64,000 bases of DNA from Branchipolynoe longqiensis (Eukaryota > Annelida > Polychaeta > Phyllodocida > Polynoidae), in assembly GCA_030323885.1 (NCBI GenBank), contig CM059202.1, forward strand, positions 46,580,849 to 46,644,848, given 5' to 3'. This document shows, in pieces, positions 43,935 through 54,571 of this stretch. Each line of letters begins with the position of its first letter. Position 1 is the first letter of the stretch. The position numbers were made by a program, and so were the translations under genes. The notes below the pieces were generated by a model. The model was not told the DNA's origin and ran no database searches. It was given only the letters and a program-made list of their open reading frames with translations.

Positions 43935-44054
43935 ATGGCCGCCATAGCCCAGCAGCTAAAGCGTATAAAAGAGCTTCGAGATCGGCAAGGAGCACGGAGA
44001 GCATCGTTTAAAAAAACTTTTTATTCGACAAATGTTGGCGGTGTAAAAGACTGA
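43935..44054 (+). CDS. Small basic helical ORF, possible gag start
   Basis: A 39-residue frame, MAAIAQQLKRIKELRDRQGA then RRASFKKTFYS, with a heptad-like pattern. LTR-retrotransposon gags often begin with such a helix, but no downstream partner is present. It precedes the direct repeats at 44096. Weak evidence. Confidence 0.25.
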   Translation: MAAIAQQLKRIKELRDRQGARRASFKKTFYSTNVGGVKD

Positions 44055-44095
44055 TTCGGCTATTTACAGCCTTATTTTATACTCTTTATTTATTT

Positions 44096-44680
44096 ATACT
44101 ATTTATTTATACTACTGACTTTCTTGCACTATTTTATTACATTGACATTATAGACATTTACATTTTACTCCACGCCATTTACCGGTATCGATTTACACCA
44201 AATACATTGTCAATGACAAACCACCAAGTTACCTCACAATTTTACTACATCTTTTTTACTACCTCATCTACCGGAGGCCATTCAATCCATAAACGAGTTA
44301 CAACATACCTATATCATTTTTATATATTTGACATTAAGTGTCTGGGTTACGGTCTGACGCATTACTGTCAGAGTTACTAATTACCCTCAGCAGGGATCTC
44401 GGAGAGCAGCGGTTGTTTTACACCACTATTTATTTTATACTACTGACTTTCTACCATTATTTTATTACATTTACATTATACACATTTACATTTGACTGCA
44501 CGCCATTTACCGGTATCTCTTCACCCAAAATTCATTGTCAACGACGAATCATCGAGTTATTTCACAATTTTACTTCACACCTTTACCATCTACCGGATGC
44601 CATTCGTCTCATAAATGCGTTGACAACAAGCCTATACATATATTTATACTTGACATTAAGTGTCTGTGTCACGGCGCTCT
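44096..44680 (+). repeat. Diverged direct repeats, period about 325 bp
   Basis: 44096-44355 and 44421-44680 share ACTATTTATTT...CGCCATTTACCGGTATC...CATCTACCGG...TTGACATTAAGTGTCTG. They differ at many positions. They lie just before the gag-YR element and may be its 5' terminal repeat duplicated. Confidence 0.65.
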
Positions 44681-44723
44681 ACACACTTACACTTATTATC
44701 AGTGGCAGTTCTCAAAGTCCAAT

Positions 44724-46040
44724 ATGCCGAACACAAGGAAACATTGAGGAAAGCATGCAAGAACGATACCCCAAAGCCTCGTGGGAGACCAAGGAAGGCC
44801 CAATCGGAACCTGACCACTATGACGATGCTACAGATGTATCTCCGGATCGCCCTCCAGCCAGCAAACCTGCATCTGAGATACACGGACAGGAAGCGTCAA
44901 CATCGACCGAGGCAACAGCTACAGACGTGATCCTCCAAGCGGTGAACTCAGCCGTTAGCCATGCCATGGCGGCTCAGATGTCAACCATCAGGTCCGAAAT
45001 AGCTGGTAGGATGGACGCATTTCAGCTTAAGTCCCGATCGAGGAGCAAAGCTGCGCAGGAGGAGGACAACAACCTGTCGGGGGAATCTGACAGTGACAGT
45101 GACAGTGAGGACGAACCACAACATATGCCATATAAAGCAACCCGACATCAAACTTGAGTGACAAAGGACTTCGCCGCACCGAGGACGGCCCCCCGTCACC
45201 ACGAATAAAACACGAAAAAGAAAAACGACCTACGGGGACGTTACAAACAATGACAAACAATACCGGGACCTCTATAACTCCGCACCAATCCTGGGGGGAG
45301 GCCATATGAGGTTCAACGCACGCCATAACTGGGATCACCTGGAGGACGATGACGGCCCAGGCAACATATCGGAACTCCTGGTTGCAGCCGGCGCAGCACT
45401 CGGAAAGAAAAAAGGTAAAATACCTCGGCTTCCACACCACTATGTAATTCGGGGAGATAAAAGGGAGAGGATTGGCCTCAGTGAGGCGACCTGGCCTGAG
45501 TATCTGGAAGTGCTGTGCACTATGCTCAGGGCACCCGAGATCCCTGACTCCTGGACAGACCCAATAACTAGCTACCATGGCAAAGGACTGGCAGTGGGAA
45601 ACATGACACCTATGGTCCGAGCGCGTCTTCTCTATGATAGACGATGGGCGGCTGCCGAACGGATGGCTGGATCAGTACGCGGTGAAAGATGTACAACGGG
45701 ACGTCTTTGCCTTGGGAGTGCATGTCAGCAACACAGCTCTTAACAAGAACACTCGCCTCACCTACAACACCACCCAGGCAGCTGGTGGCACAGGCAGAGC
45801 GACGGACAACCGACAGAAATTTAATCGCGACACGGATGGGACGCCATGCCACCCTTGGAACTGGGGAAATGATTGTGGTTTCACGGCGACACATGGACAG
45901 ATGCTAGACACGAAGGTCCACGTGTGCGCATGGTGCGCGAATAAGTACCGCTGTGCGAGCAACCATAAAGAGAAGGACTGCATGAACAAAAAGCGGTTCC
46001 TCGAGAAGAAGGTAACAGCCTCACCATCCGCGCAACAGAC
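44724..46040 (+). pseudogene. DIRS-type gag of the gag-YR element
   Basis: Probable start ATG 44724 (MPNTR), with a one-base loss soon after; the frame to 45157 has a basic patch (KPRGRPRKAQ) and an Asp/Ser tract. 45306-45640 encodes HHYVIRGDKRERIGLSEATW and PEYLEVLCTMLRAPEI, then a frameshift near 45620 leads to MIDDGRLPNGWLDQYAVKDV and the finger PCHPWNWGNDC...HVCAWCANKYRC...HKEKDC. It aligns with the gag at 41673-42857 and with the fragment at 48070-48432. At least three lesions. Confidence 0.75.
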
Positions 46041-46051
46041 CACCCAGGGTT

Positions 46052-46822
46052 TTGAGATGGGGCTCCCCGTGCGTCACCAACTTAACAGACGAGGAGCCTT
46101 TCGAGATCGAGCACTGCAACATCGACTTCACCAGCCCACACACGGCAGGTGCAGACAAATTCTGGGGCAGGTACACTGCCACACAGGTACCTCCTGATAC
46201 CCGTAAGCCACCGGCGGAACAGGCCATTCAGGCCCGTGATATAATAAGAAGCAGACGCGATCAGGCGCTCAAACATGAAAGAAAACTCGGCATCCCTGAT
46301 GCCATGCATTCCTCACGTAAAGACCACAGCTTCCAGGAAGTTACGACAAGTGGCGCCACCGGCGCGACAAATACATGGCCGCCAACAGAACCCGCCGTTG
46401 GGACCAAACCACTGACCGCTACCGTACAAGACGACTGCACCGGTGACGACAACACTGAAATCAAGGATGGCAGAGTCTATGGCGGCAGCCATGACACATA
46501 CGTCACAACCCTCAGAAGCAGAAACAATGGTAATGCAGACAATGATGAACCAACACTGCACGACCCCGGGGCGGATCACGATAGCCAGGTGGTCGAGTTT
46601 CCTGAATATCGATGGCCCGCTGAATATGCAGCTCGTGAGCCTCCTGTCCCCTGCACCACCAACCATACGGACGATCCCAAAATGGAATTACGACACAAAC
46701 CCGGCGGAAACCTTGTCCGAGCGGATGCCATGAGCGGGAGGGCCTTTGACATGGACGCTAGAGTCAGGGCAGGTCGCCTCACTAGAGATATGAATATTTC
46801 TGAAATTCAAGTCTTTTTTTAA
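46052..46822 (+). pseudogene. Fusion of pol N-terminus to RNase H C-terminus
   Basis: The 256-residue frame begins in the gag-proximal region (VTNLTDEEPFEIEHCNIDFT) and ends MELRHKPGGNLVRADAMSGR, RVRAGRLTRDMNIS, which is the RNase H end seen in DIRS-type elements (compare ESNVITDALSRL at 4150). The whole RT palm and most of RNase H are missing in between, probably by a deletion near 46560-46650. So the element keeps gag and recombinase but no RT. The fused frame itself is open, perhaps by chance. Confidence 0.6.
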
Positions 46823-46869
46823 ACGTTTTACCCAAGGACTCTAAGTACTGCAAATATCGCACTAAATTG

Positions 46870-47791
46870 CTCCTCTATTCACAGGCTCCCCCGACTAAAC
46901 ACACAAAAGAATCCTGGAGGTATACTTTGCGGGCCTGGTGAGTGGGACCTGGAAGATCAAGGCGGTACAGGCGAAGAAATATATCACGTTTGCAGCCCGC
47001 CATCGTATCGACCCACTCGCACCGACGCAGTACGACGTGATGGCATATACACTTCACCTAAAAGAGACCCTCGCATCCCCGGGAGCCGCCATGAACTACA
47101 TCAGGGGTCCAGGACATGGGTACTTGTGTTCGGAGGGTCCCAGACACCTTTTGACACATACCCGGTCGCCCTGATGAAAAAAGGTGTGGCACGCCTAGCG
47201 AATCACACCCCCAGACCGGCCCCGCCACTGACTCCGCAGCACGTCAGAGCACTAACCCGCTACCTGACAGCAGCGGGTCCACCAGCCAGAGTACTTGTGG
47301 CGGCGTTCCTCATCGGCTACGCAACACTACTCCGCCAGGGTAACCTACTCGCAAACAGCTCTACTCTACCCAGGCCACTACCTGAGGCGGTCAGACATTG
47401 CCAGAACAAAGGAAGGGCTCTCAGTACTACTCCGCACCACCAAGACCAGGTGGAGGCCAGACCAGGCATACCACATCATCATCCAAAGCCTACCAGAGTC
47501 GCAATGCTGCCCCGTGGCGGCCTGGGATCGATACATCCCATTCCAGCACCCTCACCCAAGCGATCCAGCCTTCCTATTAGTTGGAAACGTCCCCCACTGG
47601 GCACAAGTGATGCTCGCTGCCCTCCGCATGGGACTGGCAGAAATCGGTGTAAGGGCACCCACCGAATACACACTCCATAGCCTAAGGAGGGGCGGAGGCA
47701 GAGATCATGCAGTTTGGCGCGTGGACAACGGCCGCGGTCCATCACTATGTACCAATAAACATCCTTGTGGGCGGCCCCCTCCCCTCATATA
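46870..47791 (+). pseudogene. Tyrosine recombinase of the gag-YR element
   Basis: Follows CTCTATTCACAG (46873-46884). The reading is spread over two or three frames: KIKAVQAKKYITFAARHRID, ALTRYLTAAGPPARVLVAAF, GYATLLRQGNLLA (region of the first Arg), DIARTKEGLSVLLRTTKTRW, TLHSLRRGG (His-Arg box), then after a frameshift near 47697 EIMQFGAWTTAAVHHYVPIN, with the Tyr of the active site. So all catalytic motifs survive but frameshifts break the gene. Confidence 0.75.
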
Positions 47792-48069
47792 ATTGGTTGA
47801 GGGTCGGGTTCCGCCCACTTGGGAACTGGAAATGGAATAACATTTGCCCCAACTGCATGTAGACATGAGCATAGTGTTTGATTCGTAAACTGTCTGATCT
47901 GTCCTTATAGAATTAAGAGCTACCCCTGTCCCATTCTGATTAAAGAATTTTAACCACTATTCACTCTGTGACTCCGCCTTCATAAATTATCATTTTGGTG
48001 CACAGCATCTCCTCCTACAGTACCGTCGTGGTGACATTGGCCCCCCATCCTGGAACCTCTTTTTGTTCA
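47792..48069. other. 3' region of the gag-YR element, no gene
   Basis: Noncoding. AATTTTAACC and TTAAAGAATTTT near 47940 could serve polyadenylation. TTTTGGTGCACAGC at 47992 looks like a primer site, but no LTR can be defined. No copy of the 44.1-44.7 kb repeats is seen. Confidence 0.35.
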
Positions 48070-48432
48070 TACATGGCTTTTCTGGGTGCACCTTAGCCCT
48101 TTTGTATTTTTGAACGCAACACAAGCACAGATGACAGTGCCTGTTTGGTTGGAGCCATGAGACATTGCAAATGTGCAGTCTCCTCAGTTTCAGTCATGGC
48201 AGGGTTTGCTATCCGTGTCTTTATTGTACTTGGCTTGTACGCATTCATTACTTGGTTTTGTTTCTTGTTGGTGGGGAGTCGATGACGTTTGTGCTGTGTC
48301 AGTCCGCTTTGTGGCTGGAAGAGCCTGCTTTACATTCTCCAGGATGTTGCGGATGGCGCAGACATCTGTCTGCATGTCTTTAATGGCGCACTGGTCTGAC
48401 CAGCCTGCCAGCAACCTTCCATCTGTCATCAT
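48070..48432 (-). pseudogene. Third DIRS-type gag fragment
   Basis: Minus strand: MMTDGRLLAGWSDQCAIKDM then NKDTDSKPCHD, two TGA stops where Trp codons are expected, and GDCTFAMSHGSNQTGTV ICACVAF. This parallels MIDDGRLPNGWLDQYAVKDV...PCHPWNWGNDCGF...VCAWC at 45634. Only the middle and finger of the gag remain. The 5' side is cut by a LINE tail at 48435. Confidence 0.75.
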
Positions 48433-48434
48433 GG

Positions 48435-48560
48435 TTGATTGATTGATTGGTGGTTGCTTTACGCCGTGTCGGCATCATAGGCAATATTCATGGCGAGAAA
48501 TGTTTGTCTTTGTTCAAACCATCACTTTTACATGTAAAAGCATAAAATCAATTTTGTGTT
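48435..48560 (-). mobile_element. 5'-truncated LINE 3' end (about 125 bp)
   Basis: TTGATTGATTGATTGGTGGTTGCTTTACGCCGTGTCGGC...AATCAATTTTGTG matches the 3' end of the 8690-16169 LINE, reversed. It is inserted into the gag fragment at 48432. Confidence 0.8.
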
Positions 48561-48984
48561 AATGGACATCACCATCATGATGGACCACTGCATGTATTCC
48601 AGTCCCATGTGCAGGCCATGGTGGCAAGCTGGTGCGAGTATTACCAAAGACCTTATAATACTAAGATGGCTCACTCAGCCTGAACTGTGTGATCAAAATG
48701 ATCAAACCCACCACTTGGTGTGCTGGTTGTTCTCTTGGTTAAACAAGTGCTATATTATATGTATAAATGTATATATGAATGTGAAAGATGTGTGATGATG
48801 GCGATGCTGATGATGATGTGTATTTGTTCATAGCAATTTTATATTGATGTGTAGTCATACTTACCTATCTCATGTATAATATAATTGTATGTGTTTACAT
48901 GTGAAACACCAACCAGCAGCCAGCTGATCAAACCCACCACAAGGTGGCACTGCAAAATGTACATTACCATTGGAGAGATAGTGA
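48561..48984. other. No recognised feature
   Basis: AT-rich. (GAT)n-like words at 48793-48820. No gene or terminal repeats seen. Confidence 0.4.
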
Positions 48985-49317
48985 GTGAGCCGTCTTAGTA
49001 TTATAGGGTCTTTGGTATTACCTTTCTTCAGATTGCTTACAGCTGATCCAGCTGCATCCAGTAATTTGTTAACTACCAGAGTTGGTGCGGGTGGGGGGGA
49101 TCTGCAGCAAGAAGATGGAAAGCGAGACAGTGAAAAAGGAAAAGGGCCCCCACCTAAGCAAAGAACTCCCTTGATTAGAGGAAGGAGTAAGCCCGGGAGT
49201 AAAAAAAAGGGTAGCAAAAAGGAAAGAGAAGTGAGGAGAGTTGATTCAAAGGGCCGTGTCTCCTTGCCCTGTGGTGACCAGTTGGTGAGCTGGAGATATG
49301 GACGGAGTAAGAGGTAA
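48985..49317 (+). CDS. Hypothetical Lys-rich ORF
   Basis: 110 residues; about 55-95 are rich in Lys, Gly and Pro (KGKGPPPKQRTPLIRGRSKP). No recognised domain; could be an element gag tail or chance. No second copy is present in this window. Confidence 0.2.
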   Translation: MSRLSIIGSLVLPFFRLLTADPAASSNLLTTRVGAGGGDLQQEDGKRDSEKGKGPPPKQRTPLIRGRSKPGSKKKGSKKEREVRRVDSKGRVSLPCGDQLVSWRYGRSKR

Positions 49318-49977
49318 AAGGCGAAACGCTGGCCGACTCACCCTCCATGAATTCTTTTCAGACATAATCAAGGAGGAGTCCGGCAGCGGAGAGACGATAG
49401 AACAGGTGTGGACGAGATGAGGTCCTTAGGTCCAGAGGCTCTTATATAGGAAATTCAGAAAGTGTCAGTAGATGGCATAGGTGATACAACATATGCCATG
49501 TGATACAACATATGCCAGGCGCACACATCTAACTTATAATGTGGGTTTGGCTGCTAGTCAGCACCAACGTTGTGCGTCCTTAGTTATGTGGAAATCTTGG
49601 ATGCGCTGAGTTTGCGCACCAAAGTACCTGTTTTGCGATCCTCATGGGTAATTGTACAAGCAAGGCTACAACACAAACAATACCTGGAATGCAACATCTA
49701 AGCCGTGTTAACTCCTCAAATCTATTTGGTATACATTGATTTACAGATTTACTCATAAAATTATACAAGACATACAAAAATCATATAAAAATATAAACAA
49801 TTATAATTATGATAAACATGGACTATTGACTATTATACAACATTTGATGTAATCTCTAGATACAGGAACGCTAGTAAGTTAATTAATGCTGTCAAACAAG
49901 GTGTTCCTAATAGGACACCATGTTTGTACATTTGTCCTAATGCCTTGCATATCTGATTTTACAAATAACAGGCTCCT
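49318..49977. other. No gene; short tandem duplication
   Basis: TGATACAACATATGCCA is repeated in tandem at about 49481-49517. Otherwise AT-rich and unassigned. Confidence 0.4.
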
Positions 49978-50963
49978 TGTAAAAATATACGGATTTTCGG
50001 TTAAGAATTATATATTGGCAGAGAGCATTATTATTCTTGGATACTGGAGTGGGACTGATATTATGTAATCTAAAGGTAACTAAAGTCAACAGAAGTCCAC
50101 TCCCATTGTACATGATACTGAGTGAGGTAAACTATGTGTTATCTACTAAGAGTAGAGTTGATGGAAATGTACATGATGCTGAATAGAGTAAACTATCTGT
50201 TATATATGATGTTTGGAGTTAATGAAAAGAGTTCCTTTGTAAGAAACAGTACATGATGGTTGAAATGTTCTCTTGGTGTTCATAAAGAATACAAAAGAGG
50301 AAAAGAATGATTTTACTATATACAAATCTGTAACTGTTGCAACATCCTGTCCACCCAAGACCACCGACTGACCCACCAGCCTAATTTGCATATGTATAGA
50401 GTGCACCACCTGCAGCTGGCTTGAGTGACAGCCCCTAATGGGGTGGTCACCCACCCAGTCTGTGGGGGAGTGTCTCATTGGCTGGCTGGGGAATGTCCGG
50501 TCACCTGACTCCCTTGGCCTATCCTGACCCACACACTAGTCTCAGCTAATTAATTATTCATGAGTTTGCTTCAGACACACTGAAGGAGAATCACTCTCAT
50601 CCTGGCTCTTGAGTGAGACAGACCTACTCTAGAGCAGGACCCCAGACACTCTGTCTGATGCTATCAAAATTCAGCTATTCTAATTGAGTGTACACACAGC
50701 CATAGGACTCCTGTCCCATGGGCTGTAGGCACTGTTTGCAGTATACCGGTTAATGAGACAATGAGACATAGTGTGGGCAGTATAGGAGGAGTACAGGTGC
50801 TAGGTCACATGTAAGGGGGATGACAGGAGTTGCTGCCAATAAAGCACAACTTATTCACTGTTCATCCTTGTGACTAGTTTTCCTTCCTCTTTCCAGACAT
50901 GGTTAAATTGATTAGGCTAATTGCATCACAGGTGAAATGAAGGGGGAGAGTTTTGTAATCACA
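49978..50963 (+). repeat. Solo LTR-like repeat related to 11543-13598
   Basis: Starts TGTAAAAATATACGGATTTT, ends about GTAATCACA; aligns with 11543-11685 and 12793-13540 with the nested block absent. CAATAAAGCACAACTT (about 50837) is a likely polyadenylation region. No matching flank duplication was found, so the right border is approximate. Confidence 0.6.
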
Positions 50964-51039
50964 TAGAGTTCTCACGGCGGCAGAGACCCGTGTTTTTATA
51001 TCCTGATGATGGCTTCAAAATAGGTCGCAAGTAAACACT

Positions 51040-51448
51040 TAGAAAAAGGATTCACCCTGTACTCACAGTACACGGGTGAATACCAGCCCTATATAAAAGC
51101 GGTTGAAAAAGTGGGGAAATGAAATGAGAGCCTAAATCCACAATCTAATAAGCAAAATATATTATTTATATATATCTTCATATTTACCCGCTACTTTTGA
51201 GTTGAAAAATGTAATAAAACGTGTAGTTTAATAGACTTTAAAAGTGAAATCGACAGCGTTCTAGTGCCGCCATCTTGTCTTTTTTGCATTCTCGCCCATT
51301 TCACCAACTCTGTGCCTATATGCATAGCCATTTGATACTGGAGCCAAAGTTTCTAGTTCCTGTTCCATACTAAAGCTAGTTTCGCCCGTATTTACAGTAC
51401 GTTGTCCTTCACCCGTGTACTACAAGTACAGGGTGAATCTTTTATCTA
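51040..51448. mobile_element. Non-autonomous Mutator-like element, 9-bp duplication
   Basis: Inverted ends TAGAAAAAGGATTCACCCTG and (inverse) TAGATAAAAGATTCACCCTG continue over about 38 bp including GTACACGGGTGAA. Flanks GTAAACACT (51031-51039) and GTAAATACT (51449-51457) match at 8 of 9 bases. A 9-bp duplication is typical of Mutator-like elements. No coding capacity. Confidence 0.7.
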
Positions 51449-51482
51449 GTAAATACTATGTACAACTATAGCAGAAATACAG

Positions 51483-51935
51483 CAGGGATGAAAGTGGTCT
51501 CCGGGAAAAAAAGCGGAAATGCTGATATTCTCCCATAGGCTTAGCATTGTAAGGGAATCGCTGAAAATTCCCGCAAGTTGGGTTTCATACATATTGGTAT
51601 ACGTTGATAGTGCTGCGACGTTTGCATCACATATCGGTATATGCTGCTAGTGCTGCGTTGTTAGAAGCACATGTTAGTACTAGTAGTATATGCTGCTAGT
51701 GCTGCGGCATTTGAAGGCATTAGTAGTATACGCTGCTAGTGCTGCGGCATTTGCACCACATATTAGTATACGCTGATGGTGCTGCAGCGTGAAATAACGT
51801 ATTGGTTGGTTGGTTGTTGGTTGGTCCTGGCAACATCTAAGGTCATATTAGGAAGGGCTCAACATATTAGTATACACATATAGCTACAGAAAAAATCCCG
51901 GAAATCCGCGAAATCGCGGAGATCTTTCATCCCTG
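51483..51935. mobile_element. Second copy of the 6-bp-duplication transposon
   Basis: Same ends as 30639-31112 (CAGGGATGAAAG.../...CTTTCATCCCTG), flanked by ATACAG at 51477-51482 and 51936-51941. Both copies carry the GTTGGTTGG...CAACATCTAAGGTCATAT segment, so that is part of the element. Confidence 0.85.
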
Positions 51936-51941
51936 ATACAG

Positions 51942-52399
51942 TGATAAGCCACCAAATTTAGACGAGTTGTTAATTGAGTGATAATTTAAAACACAATAAT
52001 AGAACTGTTTCTAAGGTGCATACAAAGAAAACTCCTTTTAAAAATTCAATAATTTGTGTTGCATTGAGAATTCTTGGAACTTCTTGCATGGTTAATATCT
52101 TGCAGCAACTCAGATCGTGAGCAAAAGCTCCCCTACCTCACACTCTCCAGCATATATATTGGGGTAGACAGCGGTTGGATTTGAGCATATATGCTTGGAG
52201 AGCCGTTCTTGGAGTCTACGTCCGGTCTAAACAAGGGCCTTAATTAAAGGCTCTGCTTGGAGATGGATCATTCTCTAAAACTAGGCACTAAAGTGTGACA
52301 TGGAAGCCAAAAGTGAAAACCTTCCACATATTAACAAACAACATTCCAAATATTAGCAGAATGCATGTTAATTCATAATTCAAGACACGAGGCGGAAGT
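51942..52399. other. No recognised feature
   Basis: AT-rich intron-like sequence without frames, arrays or terminal repeats that I could define. Confidence 0.4.
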
Positions 52400-52790
52400 A
52401 CATAGTATGGGCGTTTATTAAGTTCAATGTGTAGTGGAATCAATAATACAGTAATCAGTATAAGAGTAGGTACGGTTAAATGAGTATTGAATCAATATCA
52501 GGTAGTGAATCAATAAAGTCTCTGAGTGAACCGGGGCTCAACCCCTTAAGATATAAGTAGGGTCGGGTGAGCCGGTGAACTTTAGGTCTTGCTGGTCCGG
52601 CGTCGGGTGAAGAAGTGGGCACGCTGGTGTCGCCGCCTGGAGTTTAGTCGGGTAGGTTGAGTGGCGGGGAGGGCGGCAGGAGTGGGCAGGGAGGGCGTGT
52701 TCGCCTCGGTCCCGAATTACCCATATTGCCGCAGCAATATGGACAGTTGACTACAATTTAAGCAAAAATGATTGTGTCCAATTCTCATGG
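52400..52790 (-). repeat. LTR- or promoter-like GC-rich block
   Basis: The minus strand has TTCACCCGACGCCGGACC, sharing TCACCCGACGCCG with the GC-box array at 43100, then CTACTTATATCTTAAGG (TATA-like) and AATAAACGCCC further on. The order activator, TATA, polyadenylation signal fits an LTR or terminal repeat of a related element. Borders not defined. Confidence 0.35.
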
Positions 52791-52827
52791 CACTAGGAAG
52801 TGAAAATTAAAATGGACTCTTACCTAC

Positions 52828-52979
52828 CTTCATCGTGGGAACCACGCAATAGGTGTCAGTATTGCCGCTATAACAACCAGATAGTGGACAGCTTCCATTT
52901 TGTGGCCCACAGATCTCTTTCTTTGATTTGCACAGGCATTTCAGATCACAATGCATGCCAAAATAGTTTGCCTTGCAAG
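52828..52979 (-). CDS. EGF-like exon of a receptor-like gene
   Basis: Acceptor GTCTTCCCACAG, then CKANYFGMHCDLKCLC and CGPQNGSCPLSGC, an EGF-like spacing of cysteines, then a juxtamembrane tail ending VVPTMK and donor AAG|GTAGGT. It starts in phase 1 and ends in phase 0. The upstream exon (61117-61218) ends in phase 1 and the TM exon (30421-30568) starts in phase 0, so the chain is consistent. Splicing to the upstream exon makes an Asn-Glu-Thr sequon. The product would be the last extracellular module before the membrane. A donor 4 bases further on (phase 1) is possible but would not fit the TM exon. Confidence 0.7.
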
Positions 52980-53235
52980 CTGTGGGAAGACAAAGCAAAC
53001 CAGCGAACATCACCAATTGAACGGATACAATTAAGGACTGAAATTCTAGTTCGCTATAGATATTGTGATGGCCGGTTCCCCCTGGTTTGTAAGTTGACAC
53101 AACGCGAAGAGAAGACTAGAAGAGAGATGGATGATTCAAGGTTTAATTCCTTACTCCACCCACTGGAGCATAACAGAATCAAGTGACCTGGTCCCTGACT
53201 AGCCAGGTCGCAGTAGCCTCTCATGATGGGGGGTG

Positions 53236-53620
53236 GCTGATTGATTGATTGGTGGTGGCCGATAGCTAGTTGCATTATGGGGGTGGTCCACCCAGGGACC
53301 CCCCTGACCCCTGTGAAAGAATGTCTGAACACTTTGACTTCTGGATACTGAATGGTTTATTCACGGCCTAGGGCTCGCTGAGCCCGCCGGCTAAACTTTC
53401 CATGACGTCATCTCATTAGCATAATCCTTTGTCTCAACCTCTGCATCTCGTTAACATGTATTAGCCACATACCTATACGTCTATTACACATATATCACAA
53501 CCCCCGGCTAGTTTGTTGTCACATGTTGCAATTTACAGTTAACAGTGGTCCATGCAATCCAGGCCTACACTGCATGGGGGAGAGGCTCATGCACCAACTA
53601 CTACAATATTAAAGCTATAC
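53236..53620 (-). repeat. LINE tail piece and possible LTR
   Basis: 53236-53262 is GATTGATTGATTGGTGG, the LINE 3' terminus. Beyond it the minus strand holds GTGAATAAACCATTC (53350-53364) as a polyadenylation signal and a GC-rich stretch, as in an LTR U3-R. Ends not resolved. Confidence 0.3.
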
Positions 53621-53835
53621 TGTCTGATGAAAGTCCAAGATGCAAAACCAATACCCTTAGTTGTATTTGATCCTAAATATCCAACTTAGATATGGATGCA
53701 TTTATTAAGCATTTGTAACAAATGTTCAATGAGTGCACCTGTTTCTCCGTTGGATATCTAAGATCAAATCCGTGTTAAGTATTTTTATTTTGAAAATTGT
53801 TTGGTTTCATCGGATTATGTAGCTGCGACGATTTG
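53605..53835. mobile_element. TTAA-family MITE, shorter foldback copy
   Basis: ATTAAAGCTATACTGTCTGATG at the left and CATCGGATTATGTAGCT at the right are inverse copies of the ends of 54221-54567. The interior is a palindrome (TTTGATCCTAAATATCCAAC... / ...TTGGATATCTAAGATCAAA), so this copy is two left halves joined. Confidence 0.65.
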
Positions 53836-54216
53836 AGAATGGGAAAGCGTAATCTTTTTCATGCGAATTGTGACATATTCCATGGATCACAACATAAGGG
53901 ATGAATCGCACATGTTATGAGAACATGGTTAATTGAATACGCATGAACGACGTCTTGCTTTCGATACAAAGAAGCATTTCTATTAATAGATTGTCTAGAC
54001 GCCGCCTAGATGCCGCGACGGTTGGCTATTTAAATAACTGACTAGCCCGCCTCCCAGCGCACTTCGACCTCGGCTGCGGTTCCTTCAACGCCTATACCAC
54101 GGGATCCTTTTTTACCATCCCACCCACCCAAGCTGTAAGATAGCTGATGGGTCAAGTTCTGTAAGCCTCAAATTATCTCAAAGACTTAAGCATCTCTTGG
54201 AATCTGATATGTAACA
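53836..54216. other. No recognised feature
   Basis: Noncoding; includes CGCCGCCTAGATGCCGCGACGG and otherwise AT-rich sequence. No gene. Confidence 0.4.
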
Positions 54217-54220
54217 TTAA

Positions 54221-54567
54221 AGCTGCATAGTGCGATGAAATATCGAATTGTCAAAACCAAAGCAATTATCTAGATTTCATTTTACATATCTAACTTAGAT
54301 ACTGATGCACTTATTACGCATTTGTTTCTGCGTAGAAGGCAATACTGAGTCAATTTAACAGAACCTGTTACTGCAGAAGTCTATGGTGTCAGAGTTTTAG
54401 CAAGCTTGCCAAAACTAATTTTCCATGTTTGCACTCAAAATATCACAAAAGTTTACCATTTAAAATAAAAGTAACTTTGAACTAATTTAAAGTAGATATG
54501 AGTGATCGATCTAATATATTTATGTCAGAAAAAATACAGAAATTCAAAACCATCGGACTATGCAACT
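54221..54567. mobile_element. TTAA-flanked MITE, reference copy
   Basis: TTAA at 54217-54220 and 54568-54571. Ends AGCTGCATAGTGCGATG and (inverse) AGTTGCATAGTCCGATG. 347 bp with no coding capacity. Shared body: TATCTAACTTAGATACTGATGC, TGTCAGAGTTTT, AAAATAAAAGTAACTT. Confidence 0.8.
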
Positions 54568-54571
54568 TTAA

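Noticed and set aside
44338..44814. Membrane-protein-like frame over the direct repeats
   Set aside because: Its hydrophobic residues come from AT-rich repeat sequence and are not kept in the other repeat copy.
45027..45578. Minus-strand frame of 183 codons over the gag
   Set aside because: It is the shadow of the gag on the plus strand, which has matching motifs in two other elements.
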